Shown: positions 6,882-14,809, counted from the first letter of the stretch. The stretch: DNA of 22,498 nt from Bacillota bacterium (GCA_023433615.1 JAEZCJ010000010.1:1-22498), one strand, 5' to 3'. Numbers and translations are program-made. The notes: generated by a model not told the origin, from the letters alone.

Positions 6882-8658
6882 GTCGAAGCGTAAGGCGCCG
6901 AAGCATGAACCGAAGCGATCGCTCGGGCACTACGGCGAAATGATGAAGCGTTACATGTTGCCTTATCGCAGGTTGCTCATTCGGCTAGCCATTCTGCTGG
7001 CGGCCTCGATCGGATTGCAGCTCGTGAACCCGCAGATCATTCGTTATTTCATCGATACCGCCAAGGGCGAGGGCAGCCTGCAGCCGCTCTATATCGCGGC
7101 CGGGTTGTTCATCGCGTTCTCGCTCGTGCAGCAAGGCGTGTCCGTCATTGCGGCGTACTACAGCGAGAACCTCGGCTGGTCCGCTACCAACAAGCTGCGT
7201 GCGGATCTGGCTGAGCACTGCTTATCGCTCGATATGACGTTCCACAAACAGCAGACGTCCGGTTCGCTCATCGAACGGGTCGACGGCGACGTGAACGCGC
7301 TTGCGAACTTTTTCTCCAGCTTCATCATTCATCTTGCCGGCAATATTCTGCTGACGCTCGGCATCCTGCTCTTGCTGTTCCGCGAAAGCTGGTGGATCGG
7401 CGCGGTCATGACCGTATTCGTCGTCGGCAGCGTGTTCGTGCTGCAGCGCATTCGCGCGTACGTCGCACCGGCATGGGCCGACTGGCGGCAGGCGAATGCG
7501 GAATTCTACGGCTACATCGGCGAACATCTCGAGGGGACCGAGGATACGCGCGCCAACGGCGCGTCCGGCTATGTATTTGATCGATTTTACGTGTTCGCGC
7601 GCCGTATGCTGCCGCTTCGCATTCGGGCTTTTTTCGGCTATTGCCTGATGTGGAGCACGACGATTCTCGTATTCGCGTTCGGTACTGCCGCGGCCTGCGT
7701 CGTCTGCGCGATCCTCTGGAAGCAAGGGGAATTGACGATCGGTACTGTGTATCTTGTGTTCTTCTATTCGGAGCTGCTAGCTAAGCCTATCGAGAAAATT
7801 CGCACGCAACTGGAGGATCTGCAGAAGGCTGACGCCAGCCTGGAACGGGTTCGGAGCTTGCTGGCGATGGAATCGGCCATTCAGGACGGGATCGGCATGC
7901 CGCTGCCCGCAGGACCGTTGTCCGTCGAGCTGCGCGGCATGACGTTCGCCTACGAAGAGAGCGAGCGTGCGACGATTCAGGAGCTCGATCTCGCGCTTGC
8001 GCCGGGACAGACGCTCGGCCTGTTGGGGCGGACCGGCAGCGGCAAGACGACGCTTGCCAGGCTGCTGCTCCGATTCTATGATCCGCAAGAAGGCGAAGTC
8101 GTGCTGGGCGGAACCGATATTCGCGACTGCAAGCTGAGCGAGCTTCGCAACCGCGTGGCCCTGGTGACGCAGAATATCGAGATATTGGAAGGAACGGTCC
8201 GCGATAACCTGACGCTGTTCGATGATCAGATCGCGGATGACCGCATTCTCGAGGTGTTGGAGGAGCTGGGGCTCGCGAAGTGGCACGACACGCTGCCTGA
8301 CGGGCTCGATACGATGCTGGGCTCGGGCGGCGGTTCATTGTCGGCCGGCGAGGCGCAGTTATTGGCGTTCGCGAGGGTATTCCTGAAGGATCCCGGACTT
8401 GTCATTCTCGACGAAGCTTCGTCCCGGTTGGATCCGCTGACCGAGAGCCGCATCGAAGCGGCGATCGACAGGCTGCTGGAGAACCGGACGTGCGTCATCA
8501 TCGCCCATCGGTTGACGACAGTTCAGCGGGCCGACCGCATATTGATTCTGGATCAGGGACGCGTGCTAGAGAGCGGGGAGCGGGAGGCGCTGGTTGCCGA
8601 CCCTTCCTCTACGTTCAGTCGGATGCTCGCAGTCGGGCTTGAGGAGGTGCTGGCGTGA
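6865..8658 (+). CDS. Heterodimeric ABC exporter, subunit A (canonical Walker B, altered signature motif)
   Basis: This 597-residue ABC half-transporter has an N-terminal six-helix exporter domain (about 25-330) and a C-terminal ATPase domain. Visible motifs are Walker A GRTGSGKTT (about 387), Q-loop VTQNIEI, signature LSAGE in place of LSGGQ (about 491), Walker B LVILDEASS with the catalytic Glu (about 515) and the switch histidine in IIAHRLTT (about 545). The altered signature belongs to the composite site whose Walker motifs come from subunit B, which also lacks its catalytic Glu. The start ATG at 6865 is chosen over ATG 6850, whose GGAAGA is too close; neither ribosome binding site is strong, consistent with coupling to the overlapping AraC gene. 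The substrate cannot be named; drugs, lipids and peptides are all possible for this class. Confidence 0.93.
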   Translation: MGEKPESKRKAPKHEPKRSLGHYGEMMKRYMLPYRRLLIRLAILLAASIGLQLVNPQIIRYFIDTAKGEGSLQPLYIAAGLFIAFSLVQQGVSVIAAYYSENLGWSATNKLRADLAEHCLSLDMTFHKQQTSGSLIERVDGDVNALANFFSSFIIHLAGNILLTLGILLLLFRESWWIGAVMTVFVVGSVFVLQRIRAYVAPAWADWRQANAEFYGYIGEHLEGTEDTRANGASGYVFDRFYVFARRMLPLRIRAFFGYCLMWSTTILVFAFGTAAACVVCAILWKQGELTIGTVYLVFFYSELLAKPIEKIRTQLEDLQKADASLERVRSLLAMESAIQDGIGMPLPAGPLSVELRGMTFAYEESERATIQELDLALAPGQTLGLLGRTGSGKTTLARLLLRFYDPQEGEVVLGGTDIRDCKLSELRNRVALVTQNIEILEGTVRDNLTLFDDQIADDRILEVLEELGLAKWHDTLPDGLDTMLGSGGGSLSAGEAQLLAFARVFLKDPGLVILDEASSRLDPLTESRIEAAIDRLLENRTCVIIAHRLTTVQRADRILILDQGRVLESGEREALVADPSSTFSRMLAVGLEEVLA

Positions 8659-10463
8659 ATACGAGACATTTTTTCTGGCGAATGTTAGGCAGTCATCCCT
8701 GGCTCTACGTCGCGAATCTGCTGGCATGGACACTCGTCCATATGGCACCGCTGGCTCCCGGCCTGATTACGAAAGCGTTCTTCGATGATCTGGAAGGAAG
8801 GATCGATATTCCCTATGGCGCTTGGGCGATCGCTGCTCTGCTCTTGGGAGCTGCTGTCGGGCGGATCGGGTTGATCTATGTCGGCTTCGTGACCGACGTC
8901 AATTTTCGCTTCCGGCTCTCCATGCTGATCCGGCGCAATTTGCTCGGCCACGTGCTCAAGAGGCCTGGCGCAAAAGCCATCCCTTATTCGCCCGGTGAAG
9001 CGATCAGCAACTTTCGCGACGACGTCGAACAGGCAGAGGAAGCAACGAGCTGGTCGGTCGATACGTTCGGCTTGATCGGATTCGTCGTCGTGGCGAGCTA
9101 TATTCTGCTGTCCATCGACGCGCAGATGACCTTGTTCGTCTTCGTGCCGCTCATCCTAGTCGTCACGGCTGCGCAGATCGCGACGGCACGCATCCAGAAG
9201 TACAGAGCAGCCAGCAGGGATGCGACTGCCAAGGTAACCGGCGCGATCAACGAGATGTTCGCGAACGTGCAGGCTATCCAAGTGGCCGGCGCGGAGAAGC
9301 GGATCATCGGACGGTTCGCCAAGCTGAGCGAACATAGGCGACAGACGATGGTACGGGATAAGCTGCTGACGGAGGCGCTCAGCTCGGTATTCAATAACTC
9401 CGTTAATCTGGGGACGGGATTGATCCTGTTCTTGGCCGGCGTACAGATGCGAAGCGGCGATTTCACGATCGGCGACTTCTCGCTATTCGTCTACTATTTG
9501 ACCTTCGTGACGACGTTGATCTCGAATCTAGGCAACTTCATGACCTACTACAAGCAGATGGGAGTGAGCTTCGACCGGCTGAAAGTCATGCTGCAAGGAT
9601 CGTCTGCCTCGCTGTTGACCGCCTCTCATTACATCGGCCTCGGACGCCGTCGGAAGGCTGATGCGCGTGAAGAGGCTGGGGTGAACTCCGATGCGAGGGT
9701 AGTTAGCGATCCGCTTCGCTTATTGGAGGTGGGGGGGCTGACCTATCGCTACCCGGAGACGGGCAGGGGCATCGAGGGCATTGACCTGAACTTGCCGAGG
9801 GGGTCACTCACGGTCGTCACCGGGATGATCGGCTCCGGCAAAACCACGCTCGTCCGCACGCTGCTCGGCTTATTGCCTCATGATGCTGGGGAGATTCGTT
9901 GGAACGGGAAGGTTGTCGACGAGCCGGCCGACTTCTTCGTGCCTCCGTATAGCGCATACACCGCTCAGATCCCGCGGTTGTACAGCGATAAGCTGCGCAG
10001 CAACATCCTGCTCGGGCTGAATGAGGAGACCGGGACCGCTTCTGGAGGATTGGCGCGTGCCGTTCATGGGGCTGTTATGGAAGATGATGTCGCCAGGCTG
10101 CAGCACGGACTGGACACCATGGTAGGTCCGCGCGGCGTCAAGCTGTCCGGCGGACAAGTGCAGCGCTCGGCAGCCGCCCGGATGCTGGTTCGCGAGGCGG
10201 AGCTGTACGTATTCGACGACTTGTCCAGCGCGCTCGATGTCGAGACGGAGAGCAGGCTGTGGGAGCGAATGTTCGCCGACAGGGGCAATGCGACCTGTCT
10301 CGTCATCTCGCACCGCAAGGCCGCGCTGTCGCATGCCGACAGGATCATCGTGCTCGAGGACGGACGGATCGAGGCAGAGGGAACCGCGGAGGAACTGCTG
10401 GCCTCGAGCGAGAGCTTCCGGAAGATCTGGCTTGGGGAAGAGACGGGGCAAGGCGGCGAGTAG
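8655..10463 (+). CDS. Heterodimeric ABC exporter, subunit B (degenerate Walker B, canonical signature)
   Basis: This 602-residue partner half-transporter starts at GTG 8655, overlapping the upstream stop by 4 nt (GTGA) with GGAGGTG about 7 nt ahead. A six-helix membrane domain (about 15-315) is followed by an unusually polar, Arg/Lys-rich linker (about 330-355) and an ATPase domain: Walker A GMIGSGKTT (about 389), Q-loop YTAQIPRL, canonical signature LSGGQ (about 496), Walker B YVFDDLSSALD with Asp instead of the catalytic Glu (about 520) and the switch His in VISHRKAA. With subunit A this gives one hydrolysing and one degenerate ATP site, as known for TM287/288 and BmrCD-type exporters. The two overlapping genes clearly encode one complex. 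Confidence 0.93.
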   Translation: MNTRHFFWRMLGSHPWLYVANLLAWTLVHMAPLAPGLITKAFFDDLEGRIDIPYGAWAIAALLLGAAVGRIGLIYVGFVTDVNFRFRLSMLIRRNLLGHVLKRPGAKAIPYSPGEAISNFRDDVEQAEEATSWSVDTFGLIGFVVVASYILLSIDAQMTLFVFVPLILVVTAAQIATARIQKYRAASRDATAKVTGAINEMFANVQAIQVAGAEKRIIGRFAKLSEHRRQTMVRDKLLTEALSSVFNNSVNLGTGLILFLAGVQMRSGDFTIGDFSLFVYYLTFVTTLISNLGNFMTYYKQMGVSFDRLKVMLQGSSASLLTASHYIGLGRRRKADAREEAGVNSDARVVSDPLRLLEVGGLTYRYPETGRGIEGIDLNLPRGSLTVVTGMIGSGKTTLVRTLLGLLPHDAGEIRWNGKVVDEPADFFVPPYSAYTAQIPRLYSDKLRSNILLGLNEETGTASGGLARAVHGAVMEDDVARLQHGLDTMVGPRGVKLSGGQVQRSAAARMLVREAELYVFDDLSSALDVETESRLWERMFADRGNATCLVISHRKAALSHADRIIVLEDGRIEAEGTAEELLASSESFRKIWLGEETGQGGE

Positions 10464-10790
10464 TTCGGATTTGCCTGCTTACAGGAGTCTGCGTTGACTC
10501 GAAGCGCGATCTAGCGCTGATTAGTCGAATTGGACACCTGATTATGGGCGTGAGCCTTGGAATGGGTTGCTCTATTGGGGCGAACTCGAACCGCAAGGAA
10601 AGTACGCATTCAGTAGCTGCACGCAATTCGGCCAATCCGAATTAGGAGCTACTGTCGGTCTCACAATTCATCTCTTCTCATCGCGTATTGAAAGGGCAGG
10701 GCATCAAGTAGAGGGATTACTTGATGTTCTGCTCTTCTTGTTACCGATCACTCTTTATTCCCTGCATATGGTAACATGGAGGTGGCACGA
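10464..10790. other. Non-coding stretch after the exporter operon: hairpin, terminator and inverted repeat
   Basis: No convincing gene is seen here. AATTCGG and CCGAATT (10625-10631 and 10637-10643) form a 7-bp hairpin without a U-tract. A better terminator lies at 10694-10734. Just after it, TGTTACC (10739-10745) and GGTAACA (10770-10776) form a 7-bp inverted repeat separated by 24 bp, immediately before the strong ribosome binding site GGAGGTGG that opens the low-GC block. The repeat could be an operator or an mRNA stem. The stretch also marks the switch from high-GC to low-GC sequence. Confidence 0.55.
10694..10734 (+). terminator. Intrinsic terminator of the AraC/ABC exporter operon
   Basis: CATCAAGTA (10702-10710) pairs with TACTTGATG (10718-10726) around a 7-nt loop. 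GGGCAG and CTGCTC extend the stem beyond a small internal loop. A pyrimidine-rich tail (CTCTTCTTGTT) follows. Confidence 0.65.
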
Positions 10791-10868
10791 ATGACGAGTT
10801 CGAGGCTTTCGCATCATGCGGCTGAGAGCTTCTATAAAGTCATCGAATGGCGCGGAAAGGATGAATGA
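10791..10868 (+). CDS. Possible 25-residue leader ORF coupled to the next lipoprotein
   Basis: The ATG at 10791 follows a near-perfect ribosome binding site (GGAGGTGG, 5 nt spacing) and encodes a 25-residue polar peptide beginning MTSSRLSHHAAESFYK and ending RGKDE. Its stop overlaps the start region of the lipoprotein gene, whose own ribosome binding site is poor. It is either a translated leader used for coupling or the stump of a longer gene. No homolog is recognised. Confidence 0.4.
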   Translation: MTSSRLSHHAAESFYKVIEWRGKDE

Positions 10869-11289
10869 GTTGACTGGAAAACAAATGATTGCAAGGTTGT
10901 TGATGTGTATCTGTCTATTATCAGTCATTGCGGCATGCAGCAATGAGGAATATCCGGACGAACGCATGACATTAGAACAAGTTAAGAACGATATGCTAGA
11001 TCAAGCATTGACGCTATCCATAACCGATATTCCAAAAGAAATCATGAGTGCAGAGGCCGTAAATCAAGCAGGATTTGAGATCGGAGAGAGCGGAGATCGA
11101 GTCTTTATCTATGAGTATAACAGTAACGAGACATTACAAATCGACAGCAACATGATCCACAATAATCTATATCGGATTACACTACCGAATTCACCATTAA
11201 TCATGACTAACCATAACGTCATTATCGTATACGTAAAAGCAGATAAAGACAGCTATGACATTGAGAACAAGCTATTGCAGGTCTTATGA
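10861..11289 (+). CDS. Putative lipoprotein of unknown function
   Basis: This is a predicted 142-residue protein. The signal peptide ends in a lipobox-like VIAAC with Cys 26, followed by an acidic linker (SNEEYPDE) and an extracytoplasmic domain of about 100 residues that I do not recognise (words IGESGDRVFIYEYNS, NVIIVYVKADKDSYD). The start is uncertain: ATG 10861 directly abuts GGAAAGG, TTG 10870 lies 8 nt from AAAGGA, and ATG 10885 would give a shorter signal peptide. Translation is probably coupled to the small ORF upstream. It is the first full gene of the AT-rich block, and the GNAT gene follows after 25 bp. Confidence 0.7.
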   Translation: MNELTGKQMIARLLMCICLLSVIAACSNEEYPDERMTLEQVKNDMLDQALTLSITDIPKEIMSAEAVNQAGFEIGESGDRVFIYEYNSNETLQIDSNMIHNNLYRITLPNSPLIMTNHNVIIVYVKADKDSYDIENKLLQVL

Positions 11290-11314
11290 GAAAGATGAAG
11301 GAGTGTTAGTAGTC

Positions 11315-11836
11315 ATGCGGAATATAGATGTCGTCAAGGTTCATGAGGATCAGAAATCGATCTTAAGACAATTGATCGAATTCTATGAATACGATTTTAG
11401 CGAATTTAATGAGCGAGACGTCAATGATCATGGATTCTATGGATATAAATATTTCGATCATTATTGGACCGATGAGGGCAGACATCCCTTTTTTGTGATG
11501 ATCGACGACAAATACGCTGGTTTTGTGTTGGTCAATAGCCATAGCTACTTGAACAAGGATATCGAGTCCAAATCTATCGCCGAATTTTTTATCATGCGAA
11601 AATATCGAAGGAATGGGAGCGGGAAGAAGGTAGCGAATTGGATATTTGATCGATTTAGAGGGAACTGGGAAGTTCTTCAACATGGAAGTAATGAACCTTC
11701 CAAGTTATTTTGGAAAAGCGTAATCGAGGAATATACGACGGGGAAATTTGAATTGGTAGACGTGGAGACAGAGAATTGGAAAGGTCAAGGCTATACGTTT
11801 AACAATGGGAATTTATCCGATAAGGACAGAAGATGA
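11315..11836 (+). CDS. GNAT-family N-acetyltransferase (COG5628-like)
   Basis: This is a 173-residue protein. The acetyl-CoA-binding motif appears as RRNGSGKKVANWIFD (R-x-x-G-x-G), preceded by the beta strand SIAEFFIMRKY. The N-terminal segment (EDQKSILRQLIEFYEYDFSE, then YFDHYWTDEGRHPFFVMID) is typical of the COG5628 group of predicted acetyltransferases. The substrate is unknown. The start ATG at 11315 has AAGGAG 11 nt upstream. The stop overlaps the next start as ATGA. Confidence 0.85.
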   Translation: MRNIDVVKVHEDQKSILRQLIEFYEYDFSEFNERDVNDHGFYGYKYFDHYWTDEGRHPFFVMIDDKYAGFVLVNSHSYLNKDIESKSIAEFFIMRKYRRNGSGKKVANWIFDRFRGNWEVLQHGSNEPSKLFWKSVIEEYTTGKFELVDVETENWKGQGYTFNNGNLSDKDRR

Positions 11837-12369
11837 GAAAAACTCTATATGGCGTTGGCGGATTCATAATCATTCTATGTATGGTCTACTTCTACATCGA
11901 TAATTACGACAAGATATATTCAATTCGTGCATTGCACAATGATATTGAACAGGCACTTGAAGAGACATCTGACTTGGATGTGGTAATCAAGGAACATGCG
12001 ATTACTGACAATAAATTGCACTTTGTATTTACAACAACTGGGGGTACGGTAGGATCCGGAGAGCTGGTTCGGGGGTGGAATAACAAATATAAGGTTGTAT
12101 TTTTCGGATATGGAACCAACGGGATAAGGGAACGGATCGTTGAAACGGATAAGGGTCAGTACTTAAAACTTGCGGGCAAAAACTCCAATAATATCGGGAG
12201 AATACGAGCCTTCATAGAGGATGAAGTATATGATATCACTATTCCAGACAATGAATACTATATTGTAATGACTTCTGTACGAGCTACGGACAGAGAATTC
12301 ACAACGGCTAAAATCATATATGATCGATTCGGGAATGAAATGGATAGAATCAACTTACCGGTTGAGTAG
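11833..12369 (+). CDS. Membrane-anchored protein with extracytoplasmic domain, unknown function
   Basis: This 178-residue protein has one N-terminal membrane helix (about residues 5-23, LYGVGGFIIILCMVYFYI) followed by an extracytoplasmic domain. The start ATG overlaps the GNAT stop (ATGA) with AAGGAC upstream, so the two are translationally coupled. The soluble part has beta-rich words (KLHFVFTTTGGTVGSGELVR, YKVVFFGYGTNG) but no family I can name. Confidence 0.75.
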   Translation: MRKTLYGVGGFIIILCMVYFYIDNYDKIYSIRALHNDIEQALEETSDLDVVIKEHAITDNKLHFVFTTTGGTVGSGELVRGWNNKYKVVFFGYGTNGIRERIVETDKGQYLKLAGKNSNNIGRIRAFIEDEVYDITIPDNEYYIVMTSVRATDREFTTAKIIYDRFGNEMDRINLPVE

Positions 12370-12381
12370 CGAGGCGAGCGA

Positions 12382-12543
12382 ATGAAGCCGATCCATCGGG
12401 ATAATGGAGAGCAAGATTACACGCCGGAGAGCACAGATAATTATCGGATTGGCGGTTTTGTTGAGAGAGATTGTTCAATGACAGGGGTCAGTGTAAATGG
12501 CAGAGAAGCCTTCCATTCATCGCGATTTGTTAATTACCTATGA
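12382..12543 (+). CDS. Possible 53-residue ORF overlapping mepB start
   Basis: An open frame starts at ATG 12382 with GAGG 6-7 nt upstream and runs 53 codons (begins MKPIHRDNGEQDYTPESTDN, ends FVNYL). It fills the otherwise empty gap between two genes and overlaps the MepB-family gene by 47 nt in another frame. The overlap with well-supported coding sequence argues against the C-terminal part, so it could be the remnant of a deleted gene. No homolog is recognised. Confidence 0.25.
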   Translation: MKPIHRDNGEQDYTPESTDNYRIGGFVERDCSMTGVSVNGREAFHSSRFVNYL

Positions 12544-13078
12544 ATTGTTATATAACCCTTGCGGATTTCATTACACGCAGCCGCAAATAGAGGAACAGAA
12601 TGCTGAATATGGAGCATCCCTATTTCACGTTAACGCATGGCTCATACGCTACCGCGTTGCAAAAGTCACTCCTAAGAAGGAAGGGCAATTCGTGACGATG
12701 TGGCACAGGAACGAGATGGGGATTTCGCAGCCTTATGATGAATCGGATACTGTAGATTACTATGTCATTAGTACTCGCAAAGGGGATCGCTTCGGCCAGT
12801 TCGTCTTTCCTAAAGCGGTATTAGTAAACCGGAAGGTTCTGTCAGTAAACGGAAAAGACGGAAAGCGAGCAATTCGTGTCTACCCCGCCTGGGACAATCC
12901 AAACAGTAGACAAGCGAAAAAAACGCAGGCGTGGCAGCTTGATTATTTTTTGGAAATACCAGCGGACAGACCCATTAACCAAGATCGAGCGGCAATGCTG
13001 TATCGCGACACCAAACAAACGTTCTTCAATCCACTGGATGTATCTGGTATAATAGGGAAGAACCCACCACAAGGTTAG
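12497..13078 (+). CDS. MepB family protein
   Basis: This 193-residue protein matches the MepB family (PF08877) along its full length: AEYGASLFHVNAWLIRYRVA, KVTPKKEGQFVTMWHRN, GDRFGQFVFPKAVLV, GKRAIRVYPAWDNP and KKTQAWQLDYFLEI. MepB is named after the Staphylococcus aureus mepRAB operon; its biochemical function is not established, and no MepA efflux pump is adjacent here. The start ATG follows AGGGG at about 11 nt and the N-terminus aligns with the family's usual beginning. The gene ends inside the left arm region of a terminator. Confidence 0.88.
   Translation: MAEKPSIHRDLLITYELLYNPCGFHYTQPQIEEQNAEYGASLFHVNAWLIRYRVAKVTPKKEGQFVTMWHRNEMGISQPYDESDTVDYYVISTRKGDRFGQFVFPKAVLVNRKVLSVNGKDGKRAIRVYPAWDNPNSRQAKKTQAWQLDYFLEIPADRPINQDRAAMLYRDTKQTFFNPLDVSGIIGKNPPQG
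13025..13053 (+). promoter_or_regulatory. Candidate sigma-A promoter inside the 3' end of mepB
   Basis: TTCAAT (13025-13030), a 17-bp spacer and a perfect TATAAT (13048-13053) form a good sigma-A promoter within the coding sequence. The expected start, near 13060, coincides with the first base of the downstream hairpin, so any transcript would begin with that stem-loop before the NUDIX gene. It may be fortuitous, since the codons also encode the protein. Confidence 0.4.
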
Positions 13079-13097
13079 GTGACCGATTGGTGGGTTC
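13060..13097 (+). terminator. Hairpin/terminator after mepB
   Basis: GAACCCACCA (13060-13069) and TGGTGGGTTC (13088-13097) are exact 10-bp reverse complements separated by 18 nt and followed by TCTTCACTTCTT. The left arm overlaps the last codons of mepB. It probably splits the low-GC block into at least two transcription units. Confidence 0.65.
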
Positions 13098-13156
13098 TCT
13101 TCACTTCTTAAACCTGAACCGTCTTGCTCAATTCACAAATACAGAAAGGGATTCTT

Positions 13157-13624
13157 ATGGATATCACTTCATATGGGTTAACGGATGTGGCATACGAAAA
13201 GATTAAATACGTTGTAATGTTGACGGAATATAGAAATGAACTCGTCATGATTAGAAATAAAAGTAGAACGACTTGGGAATTGCCAGGCGGGAAGAGAGAG
13301 AAGGATGAGCCGCTATTGAAGGCAGCTAGTCGTGAATTGTATGAAGAGACAGGGGCAATCGATGTCGAGTTAACGCCTTATGGTATTTACTTAATGAACG
13401 GAAGTTACGGCATGAATTTCCATGCCAGAATCGTTGAACTCGGTCATTTGCCCGATTACGAAATCGCTGAAATTAAGTTTTGCGTGACCTTGCCTGATGG
13501 ACTAGGCTACGGGAATATCTATTATGACATGCATGACGAGTGGAACAATTTACGCAATAAAAATGAACTGAGAACGTACAGAGTGTCCATTCATGATAGT
13601 GGGAATGCATATGATTTTTGGTAG
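13157..13624 (+). CDS. NUDIX hydrolase
   Basis: This is a 155-residue protein with a complete Nudix box: LPGG at 42-45, then G45-x5-E51-x7-R59-E60-L-Y-E-E-T-G-A, which coordinates Mg2+ and hydrolyses a nucleoside-diphosphate-X bond. The style is that of MutT/8-oxo-dGTP diphosphatase-like proteins, but the substrate cannot be assigned from the box. The start ATG at 13157 follows AAAGGG by 6 nt. The next gene begins immediately after the stop codon. Confidence 0.87.
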   Translation: MDITSYGLTDVAYEKIKYVVMLTEYRNELVMIRNKSRTTWELPGGKREKDEPLLKAASRELYEETGAIDVELTPYGIYLMNGSYGMNFHARIVELGHLPDYEIAEIKFCVTLPDGLGYGNIYYDMHDEWNNLRNKNELRTYRVSIHDSGNAYDFW

Positions 13625-14113
13625 ATGAAAGGATACCGCAATTGCATGACTAACAAGAGGATCATTGTACTGTTGTTTGTAGGCATTGCCCTCGTATCTA
13701 TAGCCTGCCTTTATTTTAAGCCAACCTCTGTGTACAAAGAGATGAACGGTCTGATCTATTCGTTCGATTCGGACTTTGAGAGGGAAACACAAATCATCGT
13801 TTCCGGTGAAATTACGAGAAGATTATTTTCGGGCGATGTATTCGCAGGAGAAATTAAGATTGATCATGATTTCTCCCACCATGTCGAGCTCAATTATGAG
13901 GGCGGGAAGTACTTCAGCTCAATTGTTACGGAAAGTGACCATGCATTGCTTACTACGATCGGGACTGTAATGGCAACAAGGAAATTCGACTATATATGGG
14001 TAACCCTTAACGAACTCGATGAGAAGTACGGGATACAGGAAGGGTATATCTTTAGTCCAGCTATTACCAAGGAAGAAGCGAATGAATTAATTAAGCGAAT
14101 ACTTATGAATTAG
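13625..14113 (+). CDS. Membrane-anchored or lipidated extracytoplasmic protein, unknown function
   Basis: This 162-residue protein has an N-terminal hydrophobic helix (about residues 12-30, RIIVLLFVGIALVSIACLYF). The VSIAC stretch is an imperfect lipobox, so it may be lipidated or simply membrane anchored. The remaining 130 residues are extracytoplasmic (words MNGLIYSFDSDFERETQIIV, FSGDVFAGEIKI, AITKEEANELIKRIL). The start at 13625 abuts the NUDIX stop; the alternative ATG at 13646 has AAAGGA 12 nt upstream. The pattern of a domain with regulated beta strands and no visible catalytic residues is like its neighbours in the block. Confidence 0.72.
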   Translation: MKGYRNCMTNKRIIVLLFVGIALVSIACLYFKPTSVYKEMNGLIYSFDSDFERETQIIVSGEITRRLFSGDVFAGEIKIDHDFSHHVELNYEGGKYFSSIVTESDHALLTTIGTVMATRKFDYIWVTLNELDEKYGIQEGYIFSPAITKEEANELIKRILMN

Positions 14114-14129
14114 TTCAGGGGAGTAAGCC

Positions 14130-14288
14130 GTGAAGTTGAAGAAGATTGCGGTCGCGTTAATAATAACTGGAGTGCTCTATGTCGGGATAATATGGCTATT
14201 GTCTCGCTGGCAGGCATTGAACCAATCCCATAAATGCTATATTCCATATAGCGTAAAAAACCAGGAGGACAAATGGATCACTTATTAG
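14130..14288 (+). CDS. Small single-helix membrane protein (52 residues)
   Basis: The GTG start at 14130 has a good ribosome binding site (GGGGAG, 7 nt spacing). The 52-residue product has a basic N-terminus (KLKK), one hydrophobic helix (IAVALIITGVLYVGIIWLL) and a short polar tail. The gene overlaps the next GNAT start by 16 nt. The stretch is too short for routine annotation but has the signal, hydrophobic and coupling features expected of a real small gene; it could also be the stump of a truncated membrane-anchored protein like its neighbours. Confidence 0.55.
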   Translation: MKLKKIAVALIITGVLYVGIIWLLSRWQALNQSHKCYIPYSVKNQEDKWITY

Positions 14289-14809
14289 ATACCGAGACAG
14301 ATCGACTGTACATCCGACCTTACAGAGCGGACGATTGTGAGGAATCGTACGCATTGATGCAAGATAAAGAGCTTTATCGATTTCTGCACTTTGATGTTAT
14401 GAATGCAGACGAATATCAAGGTCTGTTTCATTGGCTCATTCAGAGCTACGAATCGAAGGGGAATGACTATAAATATTCATTTGCAGTAATCTTGAAGGAA
14501 ACGAATCAGTTAATCGGCTGGGCCGGAGTTGGAAATCTTGACTTACTCGAGAACGAGAAGGAAATCTACTACTTAATCGGCCAACAACATTGGGGCAATG
14601 GATACGCTTATGAGGCTGCGAAGGAAGTAGTGAAATACGCTTTTAGCTCGCTGGGTCTTAACCGCGTGGTCGCCAAGGTTGACCCGGATAATGCGGCCTC
14701 TAAACGGATCATTGAGAAGTTAGGATTTCGTTATGAATCTACCCTGAATAACCTGCCGGAAGAACATGCTGAATGTAATGGCGAACTACTCTATGCATTG
14801 ACGAAATAA
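14273..14809 (+). CDS. GNAT-family N-acetyltransferase, RimJ/RimL type
   Basis: This 178-residue protein opens with TETDRLYIRPYRADDCEESY, the standard beginning of RimJ/RimL-like acetyltransferases (Acetyltransf_3). The acetyl-CoA motif is QQHWGNGYAYEA (Q-x-x-G-x-G), and the family-specific NRVVAKVDPDNAASKRIIEK LGF segment follows, split here for length. Targets in this group range from ribosomal protein N-termini to antibiotics, so the substrate stays open. The start ATG at 14273 follows a strong AGGAGG by 4-5 nt. Confidence 0.88.
   Translation: MDHLLDTETDRLYIRPYRADDCEESYALMQDKELYRFLHFDVMNADEYQGLFHWLIQSYESKGNDYKYSFAVILKETNQLIGWAGVGNLDLLENEKEIYYLIGQQHWGNGYAYEAAKEVVKYAFSSLGLNRVVAKVDPDNAASKRIIEKLGFRYESTLNNLPEEHAECNGELLYALTK

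Noticed and set aside
10567..10794. 75-codon plus-strand ORF between the exporter operon and the AT-rich block
   Set aside because: It runs straight through the terminator hairpin, has no good ribosome binding site, and no homology is recognised.
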